DNA of 64,000 nucleotides, taken from the NCBI RefSeq assembly GCF_002205845.1, contig NZ_NISI01000001.1, forward strand, positions 992,001-1,056,000. Direction: 5' to 3'. The notes under the pieces were generated by a model that saw only the letters and a list, made by a program, of their open reading frames with translations, did no database searches and was not told the origin of the DNA. Each line of letters opens with the position of its first letter. Positions within the stretch are counted from its first letter, which is position 1. This document shows positions 16,721-26,032 of this stretch, in pieces. This stretch comes from Roseateles puraquae (GTDB taxonomy: Bacteria > Pseudomonadota > Gammaproteobacteria > Burkholderiales > Burkholderiaceae_C). The position numbers and the translations under genes were made by a program.

Positions 16721-19042
16721 GTGTTTGTGGACCCCATCGTTTCCCAGATTGCCGCCGAACTGAAGGTTCGGCCCGCCCAGGTGCAAGCCGCCGTCGACCT
16801 GCTGGACGGCGGGGCCACCGTGCCCTTCATCGCCCGCTACCGCAAAGAGGCCACTGACGGCCTGGACGACACCCAGCTGCGCGAACTCGACGCCCGCCTG
16901 GCCTACCTGCGCGAGCTGGCCGAGCGCCGCGAGGCGGTGCTCAAGAGCATTGCCGAGCAGGGCAAGCTCACGCCCGAGCTGGAGGCTGCCATCCGCACCG
17001 CGCCCACCAAGCAGGAGCTGGAAGACCTCTACCTGCCCTACAAGCCCAAGCGCCGCACCAAGGGCATGATCGCCCGCGAGGCCGGGCTGGAGCCGCTCGC
17101 GGACCAGCTCTTCGCGGACCCGAGCCTCGTGCCCATGGACGAGGCGGCCAAGTTCATCAATGCCGAAGGCGGCTTTGCCGATGCCTTCGCCGTGCTCGAC
17201 GGCGTGCGCGACCTGCTCTCCGAGCGCTGGGCCGAAGACGCCGTGCTGGTGGGCAAACTGCGCGAGTGGCTGTGGGACGTCGGCCTGTTCCAGAGCAAGT
17301 TGATGGACGGCAAGAGCCCCGACACACCCGACAACGCCAAGTTCCGCGACTACTTCGACTACGCCGAGCCGATCAAGACCGTGCCCTCGCACCGCGCGCT
17401 GGCGGTGTTCCGCGGCCGCACGCTGGAGTTGCTGGACGCCAAGCTGGTGCTGGACGAAGAGCCCGTCGCCGGCAAGCCGGGCCTGGCCGAAGGCCGCATC
17501 GCCGCCCACCTCGGCTGGCGTCATGCCAATCGCCCCGCTGACGAGCTCATCCGCAAGGCCATCGGCTGGACCTGGAAGGTCAAGCTCTCGCTCAGCCTGG
17601 AGCGCGATCTCTTTGCGCGGCTGCGTGAGTCCGCCGAGGCCACCGCGATCAAGGTGTTCGCCGAAAATCTGCGCGACCTGCTGCTGGCCGCGCCGGCAGG
17701 CAAGCGCGTCGTCATGGGGCTGGACCCGGGCATCCGCACCGGCGTGAAGGTGGCCGTCGTGTCCGATACCGGCCGCGTGCTGGACACCGCCACCGTCTAC
17801 CCACATGAACCGCGGCGCGACTGGGACGGCGCGCTGCACACGCTCGCCAAACTCTGCGCCACGCACGGCGTGAACCTGATCGCCATCGGCAACGGCACCG
17901 CCAGCCGCGAGACCGACAAGCTCGCCGGTGAACTCATCAAGAAGCTGCAGCAGCTCGATGCGAACGTGAAGATCGAGCGCGTCGTCGTCAGCGAAGCCGG
18001 CGCGTCGGTCTACTCGGCCTCGGAGTTTGCGTCCAAGGAGCTGCCGGACCTGGATGTGAGCCTGCGCGGCGCGGTGTCCATCGCCCGCCGCCTGCAGGAC
18101 CCGCTGGCCGAGCTCGTCAAGATCGACCCCAAGAGCATCGGTGTGGGTCAGTACCAGCACGACGTCAACCAGAGCGAGATGGCGCGCGCGCTGGACGCCG
18201 TCGTCGAGGACTGCGTGAACAAGGTGGGCGTGGACCTCAACACCGCCTCCAGCGCGCTGCTGGCCCGGGTCTCGGGCCTGTCGGCCTCGGTCGCGGCCAG
18301 CATCGTGCGCTGGCGCGATGCCCATGGCGCGTTCAAGAACCGCCAGCAGCTGCTGGACGTGACCGGCCTGGGCCCCAAGACCTTCGAGCAGGCAGCCGGC
18401 TTCCTGCGCATCCGCGGCGGCGAGAACCCGCTGGACTTCTCCGGCGTGCACCCCGAGACCTACCCGCTGGTGGAGAAGGCGCTGGCCTTGCTCAAGCGTC
18501 CGGCGGAAGAGGTCATCGGCCGCAGCGAAGTGCTGCGCACGCTCAAGCCCGAGCTGCTCGCCGACGAGACGTTCGGCCTCATCACGGTCAAGGACGTGCT
18601 TGCCGAGCTGGAGAAGCCCGGCCGCGACCCGCGCCCGGACTTCAAGGTGGCCCGTTTCAACGAAGGCGTGGAAGACGTCAAGGACCTGCAGCCTGGCATG
18701 GTGCTGGAAGGCACAGTCAGCAACGTGGCGCAGTTCGGCGCCTTCGTCGACCTGGGCGTGCACCAGGACGGCCTCATCCACGTGAGCCAGCTGTCCAACA
18801 AGTTCGTCAACGACGCCCGCGAGGTGGTCAAGACCGGCGACATCGTGAAGGTCAAGGTGCTGGAGGTTGACCTGGCTCGCCAGCGCATTTCGCTGACGAT
18901 GAAGCTCGACGCCCAGGCCCCGCGCGGCCCCAAGGCCGACAACGCCTTCCGCCCGGCCGGCCGCCAGGAACGTGGCCCACGCGATGCCCAGCCCACCGGC
19001 GGCAGTGCGATGGCCGCCGCCTTCGCCAAGCTCAAGCGCTGA
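16721..19042 (+). CDS. tex: Tex family transcription accessory / RNA-binding protein
   Basis: This 773-residue protein matches Tex. It has an N-terminal helical domain (TVPFIARYRKEATDGLDD), a YqgF-like RNase H fold (GLDPGIRTGVKVAVV near residue 330), tandem helix-hairpin-helix motifs (NTASSALLARVSGL and LLDVTGLGPKTFEQ) and a C-terminal S1 domain (GMVLEGTVSNVAQFGAFVDLG near residue 655). Tex binds nucleic acid and influences transcription and stress tolerance. GTG 16721 is chosen for the AGGAGG 8 nt upstream, and an in-frame GTG at 16727 is an alternative. Confidence 0.95.
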   Translation: MFVDPIVSQIAAELKVRPAQVQAAVDLLDGGATVPFIARYRKEATDGLDDTQLRELDARLAYLRELAERREAVLKSIAEQGKLTPELEAAIRTAPTKQELEDLYLPYKPKRRTKGMIAREAGLEPLADQLFADPSLVPMDEAAKFINAEGGFADAFAVLDGVRDLLSERWAEDAVLVGKLREWLWDVGLFQSKLMDGKSPDTPDNAKFRDYFDYAEPIKTVPSHRALAVFRGRTLELLDAKLVLDEEPVAGKPGLAEGRIAAHLGWRHANRPADELIRKAIGWTWKVKLSLSLERDLFARLRESAEATAIKVFAENLRDLLLAAPAGKRVVMGLDPGIRTGVKVAVVSDTGRVLDTATVYPHEPRRDWDGALHTLAKLCATHGVNLIAIGNGTASRETDKLAGELIKKLQQLDANVKIERVVVSEAGASVYSASEFASKELPDLDVSLRGAVSIARRLQDPLAELVKIDPKSIGVGQYQHDVNQSEMARALDAVVEDCVNKVGVDLNTASSALLARVSGLSASVAASIVRWRDAHGAFKNRQQLLDVTGLGPKTFEQAAGFLRIRGGENPLDFSGVHPETYPLVEKALALLKRPAEEVIGRSEVLRTLKPELLADETFGLITVKDVLAELEKPGRDPRPDFKVARFNEGVEDVKDLQPGMVLEGTVSNVAQFGAFVDLGVHQDGLIHVSQLSNKFVNDAREVVKTGDIVKVKVLEVDLARQRISLTMKLDAQAPRGPKADNAFRPAGRQERGPRDAQPTGGSAMAAAFAKLKR

Positions 19043-19221
19043 GGCGGCGGAGGGTCTCCGGGGCTGACCTTCGTCATTGCAACAAATCTTTGCCAACATC
19101 GCACCCCGTGCCCGCGGGGCGTCGATTGACACCCCGATTCTTGCCAGCGGTCGCAGCGATGCTGCCGCCCGACAACGCTGCCGCTACCGTGCGCGCCGCC
19201 TCGACACCCTCGGAGACCTGC

Positions 19222-21444
19222 TTGAAAACGCCCGCCCTCGCTTCGCTCCTCTTGCTCTGCCCGGCACTTGCGCTGGCCCAGCAGGAGGTCGACCGCGCCA
19301 CGACGACCGCCACGCCCACCCCGAACGCCAACCAGCTGGAGCGCGTGTCGGTCACGCGCCAGCAGACCGACACCGACCTGCGCCGTCGCGAACCCGTGGC
19401 CAAGCAACTCTATGGCCGCGAGGAGCTCGACAAGTACGGTGACACCCAGCTCAGCGACGTGCTCAAGCGCCTGCCCGGCATCAACGTCTCTGGCGGCCAG
19501 CTGCGCATGCGAGGCCTGGGTGGCGCCTACACGCAGATCCTGGTCAACGGCGAACCGGCGCCCCCGGGATTCAGCCTGGACAACCTGAACCCGGCCCAGG
19601 TCGAACGCCTGGAAGTGAGCAAGGCCCCGACGGCCGACCAGACGGCCCAGGCCATCGCCGGCACGCTCAACATCATCCTGAAGGACGCGCCGCGCATCGT
19701 GCAGAAGGACCTGCGCATCGGCGTGGCCTATGCCAACGAAAAGCCCATCGTGAACGGCGGCTTCACCTACGGCAACCGCACGGTCGGCGGCCTGGGCTTC
19801 GTGCTGCCGATCAATGTCTTCCAGTGGGACAATCGCAACGAGACCGACGGCGAGCGCCTGCGCGACACCGGCGCCACGCGACTGAGCAGTTCGGGTGCCG
19901 ACCGCTCGCACGGCCGCGGCGTGAACGTCTCGCCGCGCCTGAACTGGAAGCTGGGCGATGACGAGACCCTGTCGCTGCAGGGCTTCTTCATCACCAACCG
20001 CTTCTTCAACGACGGCAACAACACCACCGAGGTGCTAGCCTCCAACGCCAGCAGTGTGCTGCCGCAAAGCGTGCTCGACGAGACCCACAACCGCGGCACC
20101 TTCTCGGCCCAGCGCGTTAACCTGCAATACAACAACCGCTTCGGCGAAGACCGCCGCGTCGAGCTGCGCGCCGGCGCGGGCCGTGGCGGCGCCGATTTCA
20201 AGTTCGACTTCCTGGGCCGCGACAAGAACGGTGTGCAGACGGTGACCCGCACCACCACGGGCGACAACAGCAACCGCAACGCCACGCTGTCGGGCAAATA
20301 CAGCCAGTACGCCGGCGAAGCGCACACGGTGACCACCGGCGCCGAGATCGAGCGCCGCGCGCGCGACGAAACCCGCCGCACGGTCGAGAACGGCGTGGAC
20401 CTGCTGCCCGGCATCGAAGGCCAGCCCTTCGATGCCACCATCACGCGCACCGCGGCCTATGCCCAGGACGAATGGGAGATCAACAAGCAGTGGTCGGCTT
20501 ACTTCGGTGTGCGGCATGAGCAGATCAAGACGGTCAGCAACGGCATCGGCAGCGAGTTCAACAGCACCAGCAAGGTCACCACGCCGCTGCTGCACCTGAA
20601 CTTCAAGCCCGACCCGAAGGCCCGCGACCTGATCCGCGCCAGCCTCACGCGCAGCTACAAGGCGGCTGACGTGCAACAGCTGATCGCGCGCCCGACGATC
20701 AACACCGACTACCCGGCCACCGGCGCCAACGCCCGCACCAACACGCAGACGGCGCCCGACCGCATCGGCAACCCCGACCTCAAGCCAGAGCTGGCCACCG
20801 GCCTGGACATCGCCTGGGAGAACTACCTGCCCGCTGGCGGCTTGATCTCCGTGGGCGTGTTCCACCGCCGCATCACCGGCCTGGTGCGCAACTCGCTGGT
20901 GCTGGAGCAAAACGTCAGCTGGGCCAGTGTGCCGCGCTGGGTGGCCAAGCCCATCAACCTGAGCAAGGCCACGACCGAAGGCCTGGAGTTCGAGATCAAG
21001 GGCCGTGCGTCGGAACTCTTCCCGAGCCTGTTCGAGCCAGCGACGGCGCTGAGCATGCGCGCCTCGCTGAACCTGTATCGCTCCCGGGTCGCCGACATCC
21101 CCGGACCCGACAACCGCCTGGAGGGCCAGCAGCCCTGGCAGTTCAACTTTGGTGCCGACTACCGCCTGAAGAGCCTGCCGGTGAACATGGGCTTCAGCGC
21201 CCAGATTGCGCCCAAGTTCAATGTGCAGCAGACCGCGCTGCAGAGCCAGGAAACCCTGCCGGCGCGCTCGCTCGACGCCTTCGTCGCGGCGCAGCTCAGC
21301 AAGCAAGACGGCGTGCGCTTCTCGGTGAACGGCCTGTTCCAGCCCAAGCAGGGCACACGCGTCGCCATCATCAATGGTGACTACAACCTGAGCGAGCGCA
21401 AGCCGGTGGCTTGGTGGTCGGTCAATTGGGAGCACAAGTTCTGA
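19222..21444 (+). CDS. TonB-dependent outer-membrane receptor
   Basis: The start is TTG 19222, preceded by GGAGA at a suitable distance. It yields a signal peptide (KTPALASLLLLCPALALAQQ) that longer starts would bury, and the mature form is part of a 740-residue protein. The plug domain has the pattern LSDVLKRLPGINVSG, RMRGLGGAYTQILVNG and VERLEVSKAP. The rest has alternating beta-barrel strands and ends in WWSVNWEHKF with the terminal aromatic Phe. TonB-dependent receptors import siderophores, heme, vitamins or sugars, and nothing nearby fixes the ligand. The patatin gene starts within its stop codon. Confidence 0.9.
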   Translation: MKTPALASLLLLCPALALAQQEVDRATTTATPTPNANQLERVSVTRQQTDTDLRRREPVAKQLYGREELDKYGDTQLSDVLKRLPGINVSGGQLRMRGLGGAYTQILVNGEPAPPGFSLDNLNPAQVERLEVSKAPTADQTAQAIAGTLNIILKDAPRIVQKDLRIGVAYANEKPIVNGGFTYGNRTVGGLGFVLPINVFQWDNRNETDGERLRDTGATRLSSSGADRSHGRGVNVSPRLNWKLGDDETLSLQGFFITNRFFNDGNNTTEVLASNASSVLPQSVLDETHNRGTFSAQRVNLQYNNRFGEDRRVELRAGAGRGGADFKFDFLGRDKNGVQTVTRTTTGDNSNRNATLSGKYSQYAGEAHTVTTGAEIERRARDETRRTVENGVDLLPGIEGQPFDATITRTAAYAQDEWEINKQWSAYFGVRHEQIKTVSNGIGSEFNSTSKVTTPLLHLNFKPDPKARDLIRASLTRSYKAADVQQLIARPTINTDYPATGANARTNTQTAPDRIGNPDLKPELATGLDIAWENYLPAGGLISVGVFHRRITGLVRNSLVLEQNVSWASVPRWVAKPINLSKATTEGLEFEIKGRASELFPSLFEPATALSMRASLNLYRSRVADIPGPDNRLEGQQPWQFNFGADYRLKSLPVNMGFSAQIAPKFNVQQTALQSQETLPARSLDAFVAAQLSKQDGVRFSVNGLFQPKQGTRVAIINGDYNLSERKPVAWWSVNWEHKF

Positions 21445-22538
21445 TGACGGGGGCGTTGCAGGTCTACGCCGGCCCGGCCGCCCGCGCGCGCCTGGCTGAG
21501 CGCGGCCTGCGCGCCGAGGACATCGGGCTCATTCCGGCCGCGGCGGGCGGGCCGAAAGGTCTGGCGCTCAATGGGCTGGACCGCCATCTGTTCGGTGACT
21601 GGCTGGCGCGCAGTTCGCACAAGATCCATCTGGTGGGCGCCAGCATCGGCGCCTGGCGGATGGCGACCGCCGCGCTCGCGCATCGCGGCGTGGCGCATGC
21701 CTTCGAGGTGATGGCCGAGGCCTACGTCACCCAGGAATACGACGTGCTGCCGGGCGAAAAGCGCCCGCGGCCCGAGGGCGTGAGCCGGCGCTTCGGCGAG
21801 ATCCTGGCGGAGATCTTCGAGGGCCGCGAGGCCGAGGTGCTGGCGCACCCACGCTGGCGGCTGCACATCGTCACCTCGCGGGGCCAGCACAAGGGCCTGG
21901 GGCTGCTCGCGCGCGAGGGCCGGCTGCGCACGCCGCTGGGCTACCTGGGCGCGTTCGCGGCGAATGCGGTGTCGCGTCCGCTGCTCGGGCGCTTCCTGGA
22001 GCGGGTGATCTTCTCGGACCCGCGCGACCGCCTGCCGCTGACGCTGAACGATTTCACCAGCCGCGAGGTGCACCTCTCGCGTGCCAACCTGCGCGGCGCC
22101 CTGCTGGCAAGCTGCTCCATCCCGTTCTGGCTGCAGGCCCAGCACGACCTGCCCGGTGCGCCGCGCGGCGCTTACTGGGACGGCGGCATCACCGATTACC
22201 ACCTGCACCTGGACTACCGCGCGCTGCAGGCCAGCGGCGCACCGCTGGTGCTGTACCCGCATTTCCAGCGCCAGGTCGTCCCTGGCTGGCTCGACAAGGC
22301 GCTCAAGCACCGCCACCGCGCGACCGCCTTCCTCGACAACGTCGTGCTGCTGTGCCCGTCGCCCGAATGGATCGCGGCCCTGCCCGGAGCCAAACTGCCC
22401 GACCGCAACGATTTCATCCACCTCGACGCCGAGGAACGCCGCCGCCGCTGGCGCATCGCGGTGGCCGAGAGCCAGCGCCTGGCCGACGATTTCGCCACGT
22501 TGACCGCGCGCGACAGCCTGCAGGCGCTGAGCCTTTAG
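21444..22538 (+). CDS. patatin-like phospholipase family protein
   Basis: This 364-residue protein starts in a TGATG overlap with the receptor gene. It has the patatin oxyanion-type loop AAAGGPKGLAL, the nucleophile elbow GASIGAW (GxSxG) and the DGG catalytic-Asp motif in YWDGGITDYH, so the Ser-Asp dyad appears intact. Patatin-type enzymes hydrolyse acyl esters of phospholipids. No signal peptide is seen, so it is probably cytoplasmic or membrane-associated. Coupling with a TonB receptor is unexplained. A possible promoter for thrS (TAGAAT at 22536-22541) overlaps its end. Confidence 0.85.
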   Translation: MTGALQVYAGPAARARLAERGLRAEDIGLIPAAAGGPKGLALNGLDRHLFGDWLARSSHKIHLVGASIGAWRMATAALAHRGVAHAFEVMAEAYVTQEYDVLPGEKRPRPEGVSRRFGEILAEIFEGREAEVLAHPRWRLHIVTSRGQHKGLGLLAREGRLRTPLGYLGAFAANAVSRPLLGRFLERVIFSDPRDRLPLTLNDFTSREVHLSRANLRGALLASCSIPFWLQAQHDLPGAPRGAYWDGGITDYHLHLDYRALQASGAPLVLYPHFQRQVVPGWLDKALKHRHRATAFLDNVVLLCPSPEWIAALPGAKLPDRNDFIHLDAEERRRRWRIAVAESQRLADDFATLTARDSLQALSL

Positions 22539-22584
22539 AATCTCGGCTCCCTCCCCTCACAAGAGCGAGAAAGGCACCCTGGTT

Positions 22585-22623
22585 ATGACACCGCGAACTA
22601 CGACCACCTTCACCGGTACCTAG
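22585..22623 (+). CDS. threonine-rich leader peptide of thrS
   Basis: This 12-codon frame (ATG ... TAG) reads [12 protein letters not shown], with seven threonines in twelve residues, four of them consecutive (22597-22608). AAAGG about 10 nt upstream can serve as the ribosome-binding site. It is followed by alternative RNA hairpins ending in an intrinsic terminator just before thrS, the layout of ribosome-mediated transcription attenuation. Stalling on Thr codons when charged tRNA-Thr is scarce would favour read-through into thrS. The frame is seen directly, and its translation is inferred. Confidence 0.8.
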   Translation: MTPRTTTTFTGT

Positions 22624-22626
22624 TCG

Positions 22627-22688
22627 GCCGCGGCTCGTCACGCCTGCCTTCGGGCAAGAACAAAGCGCGGCAAGTGGCCGCGCTTTTT
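22627..22688 (+). promoter_or_regulatory. thrS transcription attenuator (antiterminator and terminator)
   Basis: The terminator is a perfect 10-bp stem AAAGCGCGGC (22662-22671) / GCCGCGCTTT (22677-22686), loop AAGTG, ending in five T. The alternative pairing is GCCGCG (22627-22632) with CGCGGC (22666-22671), which would take the left arm of the terminator, with a small TGCC-TTCG-GGCA hairpin (22645-22656) enclosed. The 5' antiterminator strand starts 4 nt after the leader stop codon. A ribosome at the stop would cover it, while one stalled on the Thr run would leave it free. Confidence 0.78.
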
Positions 22689-22715
22689 GTTTTCTGCCCC
22701 ACGAACGGAGCACCC

Positions 22716-24623
22716 ATGATCTCGATTCAACTCCCCGACGGCTCGCGCCGTGAGTACCCCGCCCCGCTGACGGTCGGCGACGTGGCCGCCAGCATCGGCG
22801 CCGGCCTGGCCAAGGCCGCGCTGGGCGGCAAGGTGGACGGCAAGCTCGTCGACCTGAGCCATGTCATCGACAAGGACGCCAGCCTGGCCATCGTCACCGA
22901 CAAGGACGCCGACGGCCTGGACATGATCCGCCACTCGACGGCTCACTTGCTGGCCTATGCCGTCAAGGAGCTCTACCCCGACGCCCAGGTCACGATCGGC
23001 CCGGTCATCGACAACGGCTTCTATTACGACTTCTCCTACAAGCGCCCCTTCACGCCCGAAGACCTGGCCGCCATCGAGTCCAAGATGACCGAGCTCGCCA
23101 AGAAGGACGAGAAGGTCGTGCGCCGCGTGCTGCCGCGTGACGAAGCCGTGGCCCACTTCAAGGCCCTGGGCGAGCATTACAAGGCCGAGATCATCGGCAG
23201 CATCCCCGCGGGGGAAGACGTCTCGCTGTATGCCGAAGGCAAGTTCGAAGACCTCTGCCGCGGCCCGCACGTGCCGTCCACCGGCAAGCTCAAGCACTTC
23301 AAGCTGATGAAGGTGGCCGGCGCCTACTGGCGCGGCGACCATCGCAACGAGATGCTGCAGCGCGTCTACGGCACGGCCTGGGCCAGCAAGGACGACCTGC
23401 AGAAGTACCTGACGCTGCTGGAAGAAGCCGAGAAACGCGACCACCGCAAGCTCGGCAAGGAACTCGACCTCTTCCACATCGACGAACATGCCCCGGGCGT
23501 GGTCTTCTGGCACCCCAAGGGCTGGACGGTGTGGCAGGAAGTGGAGCAGTACATGCGCCGCGTGTACCGCGACAACGGCTACCTGGAGGTCAAGGGCCCG
23601 CAGATCCTGGACAAGGGCCTGTGGGAAAAGACCGGCCACTGGGACAAGTACCGCGAGAACATGTTCGTGACCGAGTCGGAGAAGCGCGACTACGCGCTCA
23701 AGCCGATGAACTGCCCCGGCCACATCCTGATCTTCAAGCAGGGCGTGAAGAGCTACCGCGACCTGCCGCTGCGCTACGGCGAGTTCGGCCAGTGCCACCG
23801 CAACGAGCCCTCGGGCGGCCTGCACGGCATCATGCGCGTGCGCGGCTTCACGCAGGACGATGGCCACATCTTCTGCACGGAAGACCAGATCCAGGGTGAA
23901 GTCACCGCGTTCACGACGCTGCTGCAGAAGGTCTACAAGGACTTCGGCTTCACCGACATCATCTACAAGCTCTCCACGCGCCCCGAAAAGCGCATCGGCA
24001 CCGAAGAGAGCTGGGACAAGGCCGAAGCCGCGCTGGCCGAAGGCCTGAAGGCCTCGGGCTGCGACTTCACCTACCTGCCCGGCGAAGGTGCCTTCTACGG
24101 CCCTAAGATCGAGTACACGCTCAAGGACGCCCTCGGCCGTGAATGGCAGTGCGGCACCATCCAGGTCGACCCCAATCTGCCGGAGCGCCTGGACGCCGAC
24201 TTCGTCGACGAGAACGGTGAGCACAAGCGCCCGCTGATGCTGCACCGCGCCATCGTCGGCAGCCTGGAGCGTTTCATCGGCATCCTGATCGAGCAGCACG
24301 CCGGCGCCCTGCCCACCTGGCTGGCGCCGACGCAGGTCGTGGTGGCCAATATCACGGACGCGCAGGCCGATTACGTGGCGGAAATTGTGAAATCGCTGCA
24401 AAAACAAGGGCTTAGGGCCTCGGCTGATTTGCGCAACGAGAAGATCACCTATAAAATCCGTCAGCATTCCATGCAAAAGCTGCCGTACATCCTCGTCGTG
24501 GGTGACAAGGAAAAGGCGAATGGCAGCGTTGCGGTCCGCGCCCGTGGCAACCAGGATCTCGGCGTGATGCCTCTGCAGGACTTCCTCGACAGGATCTCCG
24601 CAGACATCACCAACAAGGTCTGA
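22716..24623 (+). CDS. thrS: threonyl-tRNA synthetase
   Basis: This 635-residue class II synthetase has all its parts: an N-terminal TGS domain, the editing domain with [12 protein letters not shown], and the catalytic core with [11 protein letters not shown] (Zn ligand Cys) and [27 protein letters not shown]. The anticodon-binding domain is near the end ([24 protein letters not shown]). It charges tRNA-Thr. ATG 22716 is chosen because an upstream in-frame start at 22674 lies inside the terminator hairpin. Regulation by the leader peptide at 22585-22623 is indicated. Confidence 0.97.
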   Translation: MISIQLPDGSRREYPAPLTVGDVAASIGAGLAKAALGGKVDGKLVDLSHVIDKDASLAIVTDKDADGLDMIRHSTAHLLAYAVKELYPDAQVTIGPVIDNGFYYDFSYKRPFTPEDLAAIESKMTELAKKDEKVVRRVLPRDEAVAHFKALGEHYKAEIIGSIPAGEDVSLYAEGKFEDLCRGPHVPSTGKLKHFKLMKVAGAYWRGDHRNEMLQRVYGTAWASKDDLQKYLTLLEEAEKRDHRKLGKELDLFHIDEHAPGVVFWHPKGWTVWQEVEQYMRRVYRDNGYLEVKGPQILDKGLWEKTGHWDKYRENMFVTESEKRDYALKPMNCPGHILIFKQGVKSYRDLPLRYGEFGQCHRNEPSGGLHGIMRVRGFTQDDGHIFCTEDQIQGEVTAFTTLLQKVYKDFGFTDIIYKLSTRPEKRIGTEESWDKAEAALAEGLKASGCDFTYLPGEGAFYGPKIEYTLKDALGREWQCGTIQVDPNLPERLDADFVDENGEHKRPLMLHRAIVGSLERFIGILIEQHAGALPTWLAPTQVVVANITDAQADYVAEIVKSLQKQGLRASADLRNEKITYKIRQHSMQKLPYILVVGDKEKANGSVAVRARGNQDLGVMPLQDFLDRISADITNKV

Positions 24624-24653
24624 CGAGCTCTCCGGGCGCGATTTGTTTTGTCT

Positions 24654-24674
24654 GGGCTCCTCGCCTTGGAGCCC
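24654..24674 (+). promoter_or_regulatory. hairpin between thrS and infC
   Basis: A perfect 7-bp stem GGGCTCC / GGAGCCC encloses the loop TCGCCTT, just upstream of the infC ribosome-binding site (AAAGG near 24680). There is no T-run after it, so it is more likely an mRNA processing or translational control element than a terminator. Confidence 0.45.
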
Positions 24675-24691
24675 GTTGAAAGGTCTACACC

Positions 24692-25237
24692 ATCGCTACG
24701 TTTGCCGACCGTCGTGCGATTCCGGAGCGCAAGCACCGGTTGAACCGCGAAATCATGGCTCCCGAAGTCCGTCTGAACGGCCCCGAGAACGAACCCATCG
24801 GGATCGTCAGCATCCAGGAAGCCCTGCGCATGGCGGGCGATCTGGATGTGGACCTGGTTGAGATCTCCGCCACCGCCAATCCGCCGGTCTGCCGGCTGAT
24901 GGACTACGGCAAGTTCAAGTACCAGGAGCAAAAGCGCGCTGCCGAAGCCAAGGCCAAGCAGAAGATCATCGAAATCAAGGAAGTCAAGTTCCGCCCGGGC
25001 ACGGACGAAGGCGACTACCAGATCAAGATGCGCAATCTGCGCCGCTTCATCGCCGAAGACGGCGACAAGGGCAAGGTGACGCTGCGCTACCGGGGCCGTG
25101 AGATCACCCACCAGGAAATCGGCATGCGCCTCCTGGAGCGGATCCGCGATGAACTGGCCGATGTGGCGGTGGTCGAGAACATGCCGAAGCTAGAAGGTCG
25201 GCAGATGATCATGGTCCTGGCGCCCAAGAAGCGCTGA
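24692..25237 (+). CDS. infC: translation initiation factor IF-3, starting at ATC
   Basis: The 181-residue product has the IF-3 N-domain ([25 protein letters not shown]), the linker ([14 protein letters not shown]) and the C-domain ([24 protein letters not shown]). The first ATG-like frame starts inside the conserved N-domain, so the true start must lie upstream. ATC 24692, with AAAGG upstream, is the best candidate and follows the rule that infC uses a rare start codon. IF-3 rejects non-canonical starts, so this start gives autoregulation. The in-frame ATT at 24719 is the alternative. Confidence 0.93.
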   Translation: MATFADRRAIPERKHRLNREIMAPEVRLNGPENEPIGIVSIQEALRMAGDLDVDLVEISATANPPVCRLMDYGKFKYQEQKRAAEAKAKQKIIEIKEVKFRPGTDEGDYQIKMRNLRRFIAEDGDKGKVTLRYRGREITHQEIGMRLLERIRDELADVAVVENMPKLEGRQMIMVLAPKKR

Positions 25238-25252
25238 GACCTTTGCAGGTTC

Positions 25253-25325
25253 AACTGGTCGGTTTGGTCGCCGGCCAGTTCACAAGTCTCCTGAGGCCAA
25301 CAAGCGTGACGGGCTCTTTCGTCAC
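25253..25325 (+). promoter_or_regulatory. structured leader of rpmI-rplT
   Basis: The infC-rpmI gap contains two stems: AACTGGTCGG / CCGGCCAGTT (25253-25280, one G-U pair, 8-nt loop) and GTGACG / CGTCAC (25306-25325). In E. coli the same gap folds into the operator through which L20 represses rpmI translation. A similar role here is an inference from position and structure. Confidence 0.45.
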
Positions 25326-25358
25326 CGCCCCAGGGACACACTTAAAAGGAGCATTCAC

Positions 25359-25562
25359 ATGCCCAAGATGAAGACCAAGAGCAGCGCGAAAAAGCGTTTT
25401 CGCGTTCGTCCGGGTGGCACCGTCAAGCGCGGTCAGGCGTTCAAGCGCCACATCCTGACCAAGAAGACCACGAAGAACAAGCGTCAGCTTCGCGGCGCTG
25501 TGAACGTGCACGAAACCAACATGGGCCACATGGCTCAAATGTTGCCTTTCGCCGGTCTGTAA
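25359..25562 (+). CDS. rpmI: 50S ribosomal protein L35
   Basis: This 67-residue basic protein starts [20 protein letters not shown], the L35 signature, and has [17 protein letters not shown] good AAAAGGAG precedes the ATG. It is part of the large ribosomal subunit. It lies between infC and rplT with 121 bp and 27 bp gaps, the conserved infC-rpmI-rplT order. Confidence 0.97.
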   Translation: MPKMKTKSSAKKRFRVRPGGTVKRGQAFKRHILTKKTTKNKRQLRGAVNVHETNMGHMAQMLPFAGL

Positions 25563-25589
25563 TCCCACCAACGACTAAAGGAGAAACAC

Positions 25590-25946
25590 ATGCCTCGCGT
25601 CAAACGTGGTGTTACCGCTCGCGCCCGTCACAAGAAGGTCCTGGCTCTGGCCAAGGGCTTCCGCGGTCGTCGTAAGAACGTCTTCCGCATCGCCAAGCAG
25701 GCGGTGATGAAGGCGGGCCAATACGCCTACCGTGACCGCCGCACCAAGAAGCGCGTCTTCCGTCAGCTCTGGATTGCCCGTATCAACGCCGCCTCGCGTG
25801 GCCTGGGCCTGTCCTACAGCAAGTTCGTGGCGGGTCTGAAGAAGGCCCAGATCGAGATCGACCGCAAGGTCCTCGCCGATCTGGCCGTCAACGATCCGGC
25901 TGGTTTCGCCAGCATCTTCGCCAAGGTGAAGGCCGCGCTCGCCTGA
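25590..25946 (+). CDS. rplT: 50S ribosomal protein L20
   Basis: This 118-residue protein begins [23 protein letters not shown] and contains [24 protein letters not shown], both diagnostic for L20. It binds 23S rRNA early in 50S assembly and in E. coli represses its own operon. AAAGGAG lies upstream. Confidence 0.98.
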   Translation: MPRVKRGVTARARHKKVLALAKGFRGRRKNVFRIAKQAVMKAGQYAYRDRRTKKRVFRQLWIARINAASRGLGLSYSKFVAGLKKAQIEIDRKVLADLAVNDPAGFASIFAKVKAALA

Positions 25947-25987
25947 TTGCGAACCGTCCCGACTCGTCGGGATACGCAAACTTTTGA

Positions 25988-26010
25988 GGGCCGGCCCACT
26001 GGGTCGGCCC
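25988..26010 (+). terminator. probable terminator or attenuating hairpin between rplT and pheS
   Basis: GGGCCG (25988-25993) pairs with CGGCCC (26005-26010), extended by CCC/GGG inside, followed by TTCTTCATTT. It may end the rplT transcript partly. I found no Phe-rich leader peptide ahead of it, so a pheM-type attenuator is not supported. Confidence 0.55.
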
Positions 26011-26032
26011 TTCTTCATTTCCGAATTCCCGA

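Noticed and set aside
16577-19132. 851-residue minus-strand open frame opposite tex
   Set aside because: It is the antisense shadow of tex, with low-complexity composition and no ribosome-binding site or motif.
22539-22715. T-box riboswitch ahead of thrS
   Set aside because: No T-box sequence or specifier-loop structure is present. The Thr-rich leader peptide explains the terminator better.
25947-26032. Phe-rich leader peptide (pheM type) ahead of pheS
   Set aside because: No start codon followed by Phe codons occurs. The TTCTTC belongs to the tail of the hairpin.
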